64,000 nucleotides of DNA from Sulfopaludibacter sp963835555 (GTDB taxonomy: Bacteria > Acidobacteriota > Terriglobia > Bryobacterales > Bryobacteraceae). Below, one piece after another: positions 27,062-35,706 of the stretch (its first letter is position 1; each line of letters begins with the position of its first letter). The translations under genes and the position numbers were made by a program. The stretch spans positions 434,001 to 498,000 of the forward strand of contig CAWIGC010000035.1 in NCBI GenBank assembly GCA_963835555.1, written 5' to 3'. The notes under the pieces were generated by a model, which worked only from the letters and a program-made list of their open reading frames with translations, searched no databases and was not told where the DNA came from.

Positions 27062-29708
27062 ATGATGAATGATATGTCGGCAATGCGCAGGCGTGAGTTT
27101 CTGGGCGCAGTGGCGGGCGCTCCCTTGGCCATGGCCCAGACGGGCGGAGGCGCGAGCGTCGCGCTGATCGCCGATCCAGCGGACGCGGTGGCGGCGAGCG
27201 CGCCGGCCCGCTGGGCGGCGGGTGAATTGCGGCAGGCGCTGGTAGACCGGGGTATCTCGGTGGGCCAATACGAATCCATCCGCCAGGCCGGCGCGAAGGA
27301 CCTGTGCGTGGTGGCTTCGGGCCACGGCGCGCCGGCGGCGGCGGAATCGCTGGCGCTCACTCCGGGCAAACAGGCAGGCCACACGGTGCTTACGGCGAGC
27401 GGCGCGGATGTGCGCGGCCTGGTGTACGCGCTGCTGGAACTGGCCGATCGTGCGAGATACGCGCAGGATCCCTTGGCGGCGCTCACTCCGGCCAAGGCCA
27501 CGGGCGAACGGCCGGCCAACGCGGTGCGCAGCATCGCCCGCATGTTTGTCAGCGATGTCGAAGACAAGCCCTGGTTCAACGATCGCGAGATGTGGCCGGC
27601 GTACCTGACGATGCTGGCCGGCCAGCGGTTCAACCGCTTCGCGCTGAGCTTGAGTATCGGATACGATTTTCTGCGCGAAGTCACCGATGCCTACTTCCTG
27701 TTCCCCTATCCGTTCCTGCTTTCCCTGCCGGGGTACGAAGTTCGCGCCGTCAACCTGCCGGATACGGAGCGGGACAGCAACCTGGCGATGCTGAAATACA
27801 TCAGCGAGCAGACCGCGGCGCGCGGGCTGGAGTTCCAATTGGGGCTCTGGATGCACGGCTACCAGTGGGCCTCGAGTCCCAAGGCGAATTACACCATCGC
27901 GGGGTTGATCGGCGGAAAATCACGGCCCGTATTGCCGGGAAGCGCTGGCGGCGCTCCTGAAGGCGTGCCCGGCGATTCGCGGAGTGACCTTCCGCATTCA
28001 CGGCGAAAGCGGCGTGGCCGAAGGCAGCTATTCTTTCTGGAAGATGGTGTTCGACGGCGTCAAGCTGAGCGGGCGGACCGTCGGGATCGACATGCATTCC
28101 AAGGGCATCGACCAGAACATGATCGATGTGGGCTTGGCCACGGGCATGCCGGTCACGGTGTCGCCAAAGTTCTGGGCGGAGCACATGGGCATGCCCTACC
28201 ATCAGGCGGACATCCGCGAGCAGGAGATGCCCAAAGGGCGCACCGCTACGGGGCTGATGGCGCTGAGTTCGGGCGCGCGCAGTTTCACCCGCTACGGCTA
28301 TGCGGACCTGCTGCGCGACGACCGCAAGTATGGCGTGATTCATCGCATCTGGCCGGGCACGCAGCGGCTGCTGTTGTGGGGCGACCCGGTGATGGCGGCG
28401 GGCTACTCGCGGGCGTTCAGTTTCTGCGGGAGCCAGGGCGTGGAGATTTTCGAGCCGCTCTCGTTCAAGGGACGGCGCGGGTCGGGGCTGCCGGGCGGGC
28501 GTTGCGGTTATGCCGATGCGGCGCTGAAGCCGCGCTGGGATTGGGAGAAGTACCGGCATTCGTATCGCGTCTGGGGGCGGCTGCTGTACGATCCCGAAGC
28601 GGATCCGGACAGTTACCAGCGCGATTTCGAGCAACAGTTTTCGACCGGGGCGAAATCGGCGGAGGCGGCGCTGGCGAGCGCCAGCCGCATTCTCCCGGTG
28701 ATCACCACGACGCATCTGCCGTCGGCGGCCAACAACACTTACTGGCCCGAGATGTATACCAATCAGCCGATTGTAGACGCTCGCAAGAACAACCCGTATA
28801 GCGATACGCCCTCGCCGAAAGTGTTCGGCAACGTGAGCCCCTTGGATCCGCAACTGTTCTCGCGGGTGAACGATTTCGCCGATGAACTGCTGAAGGGCGA
28901 GCGCAGCGGCAAGTACACGCCCATCGATGTGGCGCAGGGGTTGGAGGATCTGGCGGAGACGGCGGCGCGGGAACTGAGGCAGGCGGAGAACGAGGTCGTG
29001 AATCCCGGGTCGCCCGAATTCCAAAGGCTGGCAATCGATGTGACGGTGCAGATCGGGCTGGGACGCTTCTTCGGGGCGAAATTGCGCAGCGGCGTGTTGT
29101 ACCGGATTCACGAACGCACCGGCGATAAGGGCGCATTGGAACAGGCGCTGCAGATGTACAACGGCGCGCGCGCGGCGTGGGCGCAGATCGCCGAGCGGAC
29201 CAAGGGCGTGTACGTGAGCGATGTGACCGTGGGCGAGCTGCCATGGCTGCGCGGCCACTGGCAGGACCGGCTGGCGGCGATCGATGACGATATCGCGGAC
29301 ATGAAAAAGCGGCTGGACGCGGCGAAGGATGCCGCAGAGGCGCAGGCGGCGTTGCTGGCGGCGCTGGGGCGTCCCAAGCGCGGCGGGGCGGCGGTGCAGC
29401 ACAAGCCGCCGGCGCGTTTCCGTCCGGGGCTGCCCATGGAAGTAGAGTTCAGTGCGGATCGCACCGCGAAGCTCTCCGGCGCACGTCTCTATTACCGCCA
29501 TGTGAACCAGGCGGAGCGATGGCAGAGCGCGGAAATGCAGGGGTCCGGGAGCCGGCGCAAGGGCGCGGTGCCGGGCGCGTATACGGAATCGCCATTTCCC
29601 CTGCAGTATTACTTTGAACTGCGCGAGACGCCGGAGAAGGCGTGGCTGTATCCGGGCTTCGCGCCGGACTTATCGAATCAGCCTTATTTTGTGGTGCGGA
29701 GAGCGTGA
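27062..29708 (+). CDS. Large Tat-exported protein with GH67/GH20-type N-terminal domain (one frame break)
   Basis: About 880 residues. MRRREFLGAVAGAPLAMAQ is a Tat-type signal (the ATG at 27083 is an equally good start). Residues about 30-150 resemble the small N-terminal domain of alpha-glucuronidases and hexosaminidases (AAGELRQAL..., PGKQAGHTVLTASGADVRGLVYALLEL). The central part (RGLEFQLGLWMHGYQW; TFRIHGESGVAEGSYSFWKMVF; IGIDMHSKGID-like strand) looks like a TIM-barrel glycosidase, but I cannot name the catalytic residues. The frame breaks near 27917; deleting one base gives IAENHGPYCREALAALL and rejoins the second half. The paired alginate-lyase-like gene suggests a uronic-acid-containing polysaccharide. 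Confidence 0.65.
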
Positions 29709-30100
29709 TTGCGCCAAGGAAACTCGACCTCCACCCAGTCTCCATCTTTCAGACCATAGGCGTCGCGCTGGCGGATGTCGGTGGCAATTTCAATGATATT
29801 CCGCGGGTGGTGTCCGGCGCCTTGTTCGTTCTGATCCGTGCGCAAGAGAAACGCCGTGCGGTCAAAGATGCGGCAAGGGACGATGCTCACTGAGACCCTG
29901 CCGCCGTATTCACTCGCTTCCAGCCGGATGACCCGCGCGGGTAGTGAATAAGGCGATGCGAACTCCCCATTGAGCGTGCCGGGGTAGAGCGTCATGCCGG
30001 TTTTCTGCCGGTAGAGACTGCTCAGGCGTTCGATCCAGAATCCGAAATCGGCTCGACCGGTCACCACTTTGCCGCGAACGGAAGATATGGACGCCGCCAA
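29684..30100 (-). CDS. Archaeal-type (CTP-dependent) riboflavin-kinase-like protein
   Basis: 138 residues. VRGKVVTGRADFGFWIERL and then TGMTLYPGTLN (residues 35-44) match the CTP-dependent riboflavin kinase (DUF120) fold, in which G-x-V-x-S/T-G and PYPGTLN form the active cleft. DRTAFLLRTDQNEQGAGHHPRNIIEIATDIRQRDAYGLKDGDWVEVEF matches the C-terminal half of that fold. The kinase uses CTP to make FMN in archaea; bacterial members occur but are uncharacterised as far as I know. The start is a TTG at 30100 with CATAAT six bases upstream and no Shine-Dalgarno. It overlaps the convergent neighbour by 25 bases. Confidence 0.75.
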   Translation of the reverse strand: MAASISSVRGKVVTGRADFGFWIERLSSLYRQKTGMTLYPGTLNGEFASPYSLPARVIRLEASEYGGRVSVSIVPCRIFDRTAFLLRTDQNEQGAGHHPRNIIEIATDIRQRDAYGLKDGDWVEVEFPWRNHALRTTK

Positions 30101-30131
30101 CCTACAATTATGAGGGAGAGGAATTCATCGT

Positions 30132-31115
30132 ATGAACTATCGCGCCTTGGGGCGGACGGGTTGGCAAATATCGGAGATCAGCTTTGGCGCGTGGGCCATT
30201 GGCGGATCGTGGGGCAGCGTGGACGATGGCGACTCGATGGCGGCGCTCGAAAAGGCGCTGGATTGCGGCGTGAACTTCATCGATACCGCCGATGTCTACG
30301 GCATGGGGCGGAGCGAGCGGCTGATCGCCGAATTGAAGCGGCGGCGGAAAGACGAGATTGTGGTGGCGACCAAGGCCGGCCGGCGCCTTTCGCCGCACAC
30401 CGCCGATGGGTACAACGCGAAAAATCTCACCGGCTTCATTGAAGACAGCCTGCGGAATCTCTCCATCGATTGCCTCGATCTGGTGCAGTTGCATTGTCCT
30501 CCAACCGATGTCTATTACCGGCCGGAACTGTTTTTCGCGCTCGACCGGCTGAAGGAGGCCGGGAAGATCCGCTACTACGGGGTGAGCGTGGAGCGCGTGG
30601 AGGAGGCCTTGAAGGCCATCGAATATCCCGGCGTGCAGACAGTGCAGATCATCTTCAATGCGTTCCGGCACCGGCCCGCGGAACTGTTTTTCGAGCAGGC
30701 GAAGAAGAAGCAGGTAGGTATTCTGGCGCGCGTGCCTCTGGCCAGCGGCATGCTCACCGGGAAATTGACGAGCCACAGCCAGTTCGCGCCGGACGATCAC
30801 CGCAACTTCAATCGCCATGGCGAAGCCTTCGATGTGGGCGAGACGTTTTCGGGAGTGGATTACGAAATCGCGCTGGGCGCGGTAGAGGAGATCGGGAAGC
30901 TGCTGCCGCCGGGCGTCACCTTGCCTCAACTGGCACTCAAATGGATCCTGATGTTCGACGCCGTGACGTGCGCCATACCGGGGGCGAAACGCGCGGCGCA
31001 GGCGGCGGAAAACTGTGCGGCGTCGGATCTGCCGGCGTTACCCGAAGGCACGATGCGCGCGATCCGGCAGGTGTATGACAGCCGGATTCGCGCGCTCGTG
31101 CATCACAGGTGGTAG
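30132..31115 (+). CDS. Aldo/keto reductase
   Basis: 327 residues, (beta/alpha)8 NADPH-dependent reductase. The catalytic tetrad is visible: Asp and Tyr in NFIDTADVYGMGRSE, Lys in VVATKAGRR, His in VQLHCPP. GILARVPLASGMLTGKL is the family nucleotide-side loop, close to the YdbC/pyridoxal-reductase and L-galactose-dehydrogenase-like groups. A GAGAGG site precedes the ATG by about ten bases. No partner gene on the same strand; the substrate is unknown. Confidence 0.88.
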   Translation: MNYRALGRTGWQISEISFGAWAIGGSWGSVDDGDSMAALEKALDCGVNFIDTADVYGMGRSERLIAELKRRRKDEIVVATKAGRRLSPHTADGYNAKNLTGFIEDSLRNLSIDCLDLVQLHCPPTDVYYRPELFFALDRLKEAGKIRYYGVSVERVEEALKAIEYPGVQTVQIIFNAFRHRPAELFFEQAKKKQVGILARVPLASGMLTGKLTSHSQFAPDDHRNFNRHGEAFDVGETFSGVDYEIALGAVEEIGKLLPPGVTLPQLALKWILMFDAVTCAIPGAKRAAQAAENCAASDLPALPEGTMRAIRQVYDSRIRALVHHRW

Positions 31116-31125
31116 CGGCGTTCGC

Positions 31126-31449
31126 TTAGAACGCGATCTGCGTGGTGGAGCCGCCCAGTTCGATGGACGTGATCTTGTCGGAACCCTGGTCGGGGGCCGT
31201 GTCTACCGCGGTGTAGTGATACTTCTTGGGAGCGGTCTCGACCTTGATCGGAGCGGTGTAACTCTTCCGCGTCTTGGCGTCCGTGAACACGGCGTTGGTG
31301 CCCTGCACGGTGAGTTTGTACTCGCCGGCGGCCAGCGTTACGTTGCCGGCCTTGGCCGGGACAGACAGGTTGATGTCGTACGTCTTGGTTCCTGCGAAAC
31401 AAATGGCGCTGAGAGACAAAGCTCCCGCGAGAATGAGCGATTTTTTCAT
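31126..31449 (-). CDS. Small exported beta-rich protein
   Basis: 107 residues. Signal peptide MKKSLILAGALSLSAICFA, then a compact beta-strand sequence (TYDINLSVPAKAGNVTLAAG; GEYKLTVQGTNAVFTDAKT) of the kind found in many copies in Acidobacteria. AGGAG lies 11 bases before the ATG. Upstream, TTGATT-16-TAAATA on the minus strand is a possible promoter with a leader of about 150 bases. Function unknown; it may be a cell-surface or envelope protein. Confidence 0.7.
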   Translation of the reverse strand: MKKSLILAGALSLSAICFAGTKTYDINLSVPAKAGNVTLAAGEYKLTVQGTNAVFTDAKTRKSYTAPIKVETAPKKYHYTAVDTAPDQGSDKITSIELGGSTTQIAF

Positions 31450-31686
31450 AGTGTTTGTTTTCTCCTGTGTATGTACCTGGGGGTCAGATCTTCTCGGTCG
31501 GGGAGAAAAACCGTTAAACCCGAAGTCTGTTTGCGATTACATTCCCAGGGTAGCGGACGCTGGGCCGGCTATCCAATCGAAAATATTTATGGAGTTCATG
31601 ATCTGAATCAACCGTGTTACAGTCGTTGAAAACAAATGAGTTACAGGCCTTTTTGTTTACGAATCTTTACACGGCGGGGCGGCCAA

Positions 31687-31714
31687 TTGACAATGTCCCT
31701 GCGCGGATTATAGA
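31687..31714 (+). promoter_or_regulatory. Promoter of the hydroxyproline/arabinose operon
   Basis: TTGACA (31687-31692), 16-base spacer, TATAGA (31709-31714), near-consensus. The heptad ATTATAG occurs twice in tandem here (31707-31720). The first start codon is at 31730 with no Shine-Dalgarno, leaving a leader of ten bases or fewer. The rest of the 31450-31729 gap is AT-richer than its surroundings and holds no gene. Confidence 0.6.
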
Positions 31715-31729
31715 TTATAGATCAACCCT

Positions 31730-32638
31730 ATGAAAACGAACTGGAAAGGCGTTTATCCCGCCATCACCACGCAATTTCGCGAGGACGAATCGCTCAATCT
31801 GCCTGCCACGGCAAAACACCTGGAGGTGATGATTCAGGCCGGAATTCACGGCGTGGTCCTGCTGGGCACGGTGGGCGAAAACACGGCGCTGGAGTATGCC
31901 GAAAAGCTGGAAGTGCTGCGCGAGATGAAGCAGGCGGTGCGCGGCAGAATTCCGGTGCTGACCGGGGTGGCCGAGTACACCACGGCGCTGGCATGCCGCT
32001 TTGCGCGCGATGCCGAAAAGGCGGGCATGGACGGCCTGATGGTGCTGCCGGCCATGGTGTACAAGTCTGACGAGCGCGAGACCATGGCGCACTACCGCGC
32101 GGTGGCCGCCGCCACGGGCCTGCCGGTCATGGCGTACAACAACCCGGTATCGTACAGCGTGGATATCACGCCGGAGATGTTCCGCGAGCTGGAGGATGTG
32201 CCGAACCTGGTGGCCATCAAGGAATCGTCGGAGAATGTCCGGCGCATCACCGACCTGCGGAATCTCATGGGCGATCGCTACATCCTGTTCGGCGGTGTGG
32301 ACGACCTGGTGCTGGAGAGCGTCCTGCTGGGCGCCGAGGGGTGGATTTCGGGGCTGGTTAACGCCTTTCCCGAGGAGAACCGGGCGCTGTGGGACTTGGC
32401 CACGTCGGGGCAGTGGGAGGCGGCGCGCGAGCTGTACCGCTGGTACACGCCGCTGCTGCACCTGGACACCAAGGTCAAGCTGGTGCAATACATCAAGCTG
32501 GCCATGGCGGAGACCGGACTGGGATCGGAGCGCACGCGGGCGCCGCGGCTGAAGATCGAAGGCGCGGAGCGGGCGGAGATTCTGAGCATCATCCACAACG
32601 CCATCGCCACCCGGCCCAAGCTGCATGCCAACCGCTGA
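31730..32638 (+). CDS. Dihydrodipicolinate-synthase-family enzyme, probable pyrroline-4-hydroxy-2-carboxylate deaminase (LhpC-like)
   Basis: 302 residues, class I aldolase fold. GTVGEN (46-51) is the carboxylate-binding loop, Tyr136 in AYNNP and Lys164 in VAIKESS are the Schiff-base pair. The family has many substrates. Assignment to the hydroxyproline pathway rests on context: an epimerase and a D-hydroxyproline dehydrogenase follow in the same run. In that pathway the deaminase converts 1-pyrroline-4-hydroxy-2-carboxylate to 2-oxoglutarate semialdehyde. The semialdehyde dehydrogenase that should complete the route is not in the window. The first gene of the operon; it overlaps the GntR gene by 14 bases. 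Confidence 0.8.
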   Translation: MKTNWKGVYPAITTQFREDESLNLPATAKHLEVMIQAGIHGVVLLGTVGENTALEYAEKLEVLREMKQAVRGRIPVLTGVAEYTTALACRFARDAEKAGMDGLMVLPAMVYKSDERETMAHYRAVAAATGLPVMAYNNPVSYSVDITPEMFRELEDVPNLVAIKESSENVRRITDLRNLMGDRYILFGGVDDLVLESVLLGAEGWISGLVNAFPEENRALWDLATSGQWEAARELYRWYTPLLHLDTKVKLVQYIKLAMAETGLGSERTRAPRLKIEGAERAEILSIIHNAIATRPKLHANR

Positions 32639-33338
32639 CGCGCGTTTCACCGTCCGGCTGGAGGCGCTATCGAGCAGCCTGGGGCGGCGCGCCCCGATGG
32701 CGGACCAGATTGCCGCAACCATTCGCGACATGATCGTGGCGGGAGAACTGAAACCCGGCGACCGGATTGTGGAATCGCGCTTCGCGCGGGAGATCGGGGT
32801 AGGGCAGCCTACGGTGCGCGAAGCCCTGGTGGCGCTGGAGCACGAGGGGCTGGTGGTCCGCAAGGCCAACCAGGGTTGCGTGGTGACCACACTCACGCGG
32901 GTGGAGATCGGCCAGATTTTGCGCATCCGCGAGGAACTCGAGACGCTGGCCATGGAACTGGCCATCGAGAACGCGGCGGACGCGCAGATTCGCAAGCTGC
33001 TGCTGGTGACCGATGCCATGGAGCGAGCCGCACGGGCTCGCGATGTGCGGGAGTTCTTCGCGCTCGACGTGCGTTTTCACGAGACGCTCTGGCGGCTCAG
33101 CGGGAACAGTCTGCTGCCGCGGCTGCTGGCGCAGGCGCTGATGCCGCTGCTGGCGTTTCTCTTCATCCGTAATCTGCGCAATCACCAACAGATCGATATG
33201 AAGGACTCCGCGGCGGCACACGTGGAAATTGCCGAGGCGATTCTGTCGCGCGATAAGGACCTGGCGCGCCAGGTGGCGCGGGCGAAGTTCCGCATGTTCG
33301 CGGACGATCACCTGCAGTGGTTCGAGGAAGGCCAATGA
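32625..33338 (+). CDS. GntR/FadR-family regulator (FCD domain)
   Basis: 237 residues. A winged helix-turn-helix at about 25-92 (DQIAATIRDMIVAGELKPGD, RIVESRFAREIGVGQPTVREAL) is followed by an all-helical FCD domain with the metal/ligand residues spread in DVRFHETLW and AAHVEIAEAI. Located inside the operon between the deaminase and the epimerase, overlapping both, so it is very likely the local regulator; GntR-FCD proteins govern hydroxyproline genes in several bacteria. Its operator was not identified with confidence; the tandem ATTATAG at the operon promoter is a candidate. Confidence 0.85.
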   Translation: MPTADARFTVRLEALSSSLGRRAPMADQIAATIRDMIVAGELKPGDRIVESRFAREIGVGQPTVREALVALEHEGLVVRKANQGCVVTTLTRVEIGQILRIREELETLAMELAIENAADAQIRKLLLVTDAMERAARARDVREFFALDVRFHETLWRLSGNSLLPRLLAQALMPLLAFLFIRNLRNHQQIDMKDSAAAHVEIAEAILSRDKDLARQVARAKFRMFADDHLQWFEEGQ

Positions 33339-34300
33339 AGAAAATCAAAATCATCGATTCGCATACCGGGGGCGAGCCGACCCGGGTGGTGGTGGAGGGC
33401 GGGCCGGATTTAGGGAACGGGCCCATGGCCGAGCGGCTGGAGCGGTTTCGCGAATGAGTTCGATAGCTTCCGCTCGGCGGTGGTGAATGAGCCGCGCGGG
33501 AACGATGCCATTGTGGGCGCGCTGCTATGCGAACCGTCGGACCCTGCGTGCGATGCGGGCGTGATCTACTTCAACAACGTCGGATATCTGAATATGTGCG
33601 GCCACGGGACCATCGGGCTGGTGGTGACGCTGGCGCACATGGGGCGGTTTCGCGGAGGCGCGTGCCGCCTGGAAACGGTGGTGGGCACCGTGGAAGCGCG
33701 GCTCAACGCCAACGGCACGCGTGACGATTCGCAACGTGGCCAGCTATCGCCAGCGCGGCGCAGGTGGCGGTGGAGGTTCCGGGCATCGGCGAGGTGCACG
33801 GCGATATCGCCTGGGGCGGCAACTGGTTCTTCCTGTGCAGCGGCCATGGGCAGGAGCTTTCGCTGGCGCGGGTGGAGGAGCTGACCGATTATTGCGTGGC
33901 GCATCCGGCAGGGCCTGGAAGCGCAGGGCATCACCGGCGCCGAATGGCGGCCTGATCGACCACATCGAACTGTTCGGTCCGCCCACCGTGGAAGGCGCCG
34001 ACAGCCGGAACTTCGTGCTGTGTCCCGGCAAGGCGTACGACCGCTCGCCTTGCGGCACCGGCACCAGCGCCAAGCTGGCCTGCCTGTACGCCGACGGCAA
34101 ACTGCGGCCCGGGCAGGTGTGGCGGCAGGAGAGCATTGTGGGCAGCGTGTTCGAAGGCACGGTAGTCGGTGGAGGACGGCAAAATCTATCCGGAGATCAC
34201 GGGCTCGGCGTTTGTGAATGCGGAGGCCGACCTGATTCTGGACGAGCGCGACCCCTTCTGCTACGGAATTCGCGGATCATGGGCGAAAGCTTCGACGTAG
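33335..34300 (+). pseudogene. 4-hydroxyproline 2-epimerase (proline racemase family), several frame breaks
   Basis: Starts MKKIKIIDSHTGGEPTRVVV in an ATGA overlap with the regulator. Assembling the three frames gives a full proline-racemase fold: first catalytic Cys in YLNMCGHGTIG and second in DRSPCGTGTSAK. The Cys/Cys pair with the SHTGGEPTR start fits hydroxyproline epimerase. Breaks lie near 33455, 33720, 33905, 33950 and 34170, perhaps one more near 33760. The tail VEDGKIYPEITGSAFVNAEA-type sequence runs to a TAG at 34298-34300, overlapping the oxidase start by 22 bases. No substitutions to stop codons occur inside the segments. It would convert trans-4-hydroxy-L-proline to cis-4-hydroxy-D-proline. 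Confidence 0.78.
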
Positions 34301-35373
34301 CCATCGCCGGGGGCGGCATCGTGGGCGCGGCCTGCGCGGAAGAGTGCGCCGCGGCGGGCCTCAAGGTGGTGGTGGTGGAGCCCGGCCCCATCGGCGGCGG
34401 AGCCACGGCGGCAGGCATGGGCCACATCGTGGTGATGGACGATTCGCCGGCGCAGATCGCCCTGACTCGCTACTCGCGGGACCTCTGGATGGCGCGCCGG
34501 AATTCCCTGCCGGCGGACGTGGAGTACCTGCCCTGCGGCACCTTGTGGGTGGCGGCGGACGAGGAAGAAATGGCCGAGGTGCAGCGCAAGAAAGCGCCTA
34601 TACGACGGGATCGGCGTGCGCACCGAAGTGCTGGATGCGCGAGTCTCTGGCGCAATCGGAACCGCATTTGCGGCAGGGCTTGGCCGGAGCGCTGCTGGTG
34701 CCGGACGATGCAGTGGTGTATCCGCCGTGCGCGGCGCGCCATATGCTGCGCGGATATCGAGGTGCGGCGGGATAGCGCGGTGCAACTCAGCGGGGAAGGC
34801 ATCCGGTTGCGCGACGGGACGTTTCTGGCGGCAGGCGTCACGGTGAACGCCACGGGAGCATGGGCGCCGGAGCTGACGCCGGGCATCGAGGTGCGCAAGC
34901 GCAAGGGGCACCTGGCGATTACCGACCGCTATCCGGGATTCGTCACGCACGTGCTCGTGGAGCTGGGCTACCTGAAAAGCGCGCATTCGACTACGGCGGA
35001 TTCGGTGGCATTCAATGCGCAGCCGCGACGCACGGGGCAGGTGCTGCTCGGGTCGTCGCGGCAGTTCGGCTCGGAGACGGCGGCGATCGAAAGTCACATG
35101 CTGGCGCGCATGCTGCGGCGCGCGCAGGAGTACATGCCGGAGATTAGCGAATTGACGGCGATTCGCACCTGGACGGGATTTCGCGCGGCCACGCCCGACA
35201 AGCTGCCGCTGATCGGGCCGGTGCCTGTGGATTCGCGGCTGTATCTGGCGACGGGGCACGAAGGGTTGGGCATCACCACCTCCCTGGCTACGGGACGGCT
35301 GGTGGCCGACCAGATTATGGGGCGCACGCCGGTGATTCCCGCGGAGCCCTATCTGCCGGGGCGGAAGGCATGA
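34279..35373 (+). pseudogene. D-hydroxyproline dehydrogenase, FAD oxidase subunit (HcnC/LhpB-like), frame-broken in the middle
   Basis: A DadA/glycine-oxidase-type flavoprotein of about 364 residues. SFDVAIAGGGIVGAACAEECAAAGLKVVVVEP is the FAD Rossmann unit; GHEGLGITTSLATGRLVADQI is the C-terminal FAD-contact helix. The middle (ESLAQSEPHLRQGLAGALLVPDDAVVYPP) is in another frame, with breaks near 34595, 34640 and 34760. Together with the adjacent [2Fe-2S] protein and HcnB-like protein it makes the three-subunit type of D-hydroxyproline dehydrogenase known from Pseudomonas aeruginosa (LhpBEF) and related to hydrogen cyanide synthase. Frame content on either side of the breaks is fully conserved. 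Confidence 0.78.
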
Positions 35374-35393
35374 GCGGAAATCGGCGGGCCAGT

Positions 35394-35454
35394 ATGTGGG
35401 GCAGGCTTGAGCCTGCGGCGGGCTTCAGCCCGCGCCCAGAAGATTTCCCCACAT
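35394..35454. repeat. Cloverleaf-like palindrome inside the operon
   Basis: An outer stem ATGTGGGG (35394-35401) / CCCCACAT (35447-35454) encloses two tandem hairpins: CAGGCT-TG-AGCCTG (35402-35415) and GCGGGCT-TC-AGCCCGC (35418-35433). All three stems are perfect. It fills most of the 96-base gap before the [2Fe-2S] gene. This is REP/MITE-like in form; it could also process or pause the transcript. Confidence 0.65.
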
Positions 35455-35469
35455 GCATGAGGGTCAACA

Positions 35470-35706
35470 ATGAAGCTTAAGGTGAATGGGCGCGAGATTA
35501 CCGTGCCGGCCGGGAGTATGGTTTCCACTGCGGTGGCTGCGGCGGGCGTCAGCCTATACCGGCGCAGCGTCACCGGCGAGCCGCGCGGTCCGGTGTGCGG
35601 GATGGGGATCTGTTTCGAATGCCGGGTGAGGATCGACGGGCGCGACCATTGCCGGAGTTGCCAGGTTCCCTGCGCGGATGGAATGGAGGTCCGCACGGAT
35701 GTTTGA
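35470..35706 (+). CDS. [2Fe-2S] ferredoxin-like subunit of D-hydroxyproline dehydrogenase (HcnA-like)
   Basis: 78 residues, beta-grasp ferredoxin fold. The cluster ligands are CGMGICFEC followed by CRSCQVPC, the HcnA/sarcosine-oxidase-type [2Fe-2S] pattern rather than a plant ferredoxin pattern. Such small subunits occur only with an HcnB-like and a DadA-like partner, both adjacent here. It overlaps the next gene by eight bases (35699-35706), so the two are translated together. Confidence 0.85.
   Translation: MKLKVNGREITVPAGSMVSTAVAAAGVSLYRRSVTGEPRGPVCGMGICFECRVRIDGRDHCRSCQVPCADGMEVRTDV

Noticed and set aside
27035..27856. Upstream in-frame extension of the alginate-lyase-like gene
   Set aside because: Antisense to the large exported protein, with no signal peptide; ATG 27034 begins a Tat-like signal.
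31520..31535. Second LacI-type operator near 31525
   Set aside because: Only one half-site matches the operator pattern; the other half has TT where AA is required.
31450..31729. Possible riboswitch or small RNA in the AT-rich gap
   Set aside because: Short dyads only; no recognised aptamer core, and the downstream transcript appears to start within about ten bases of the gene.
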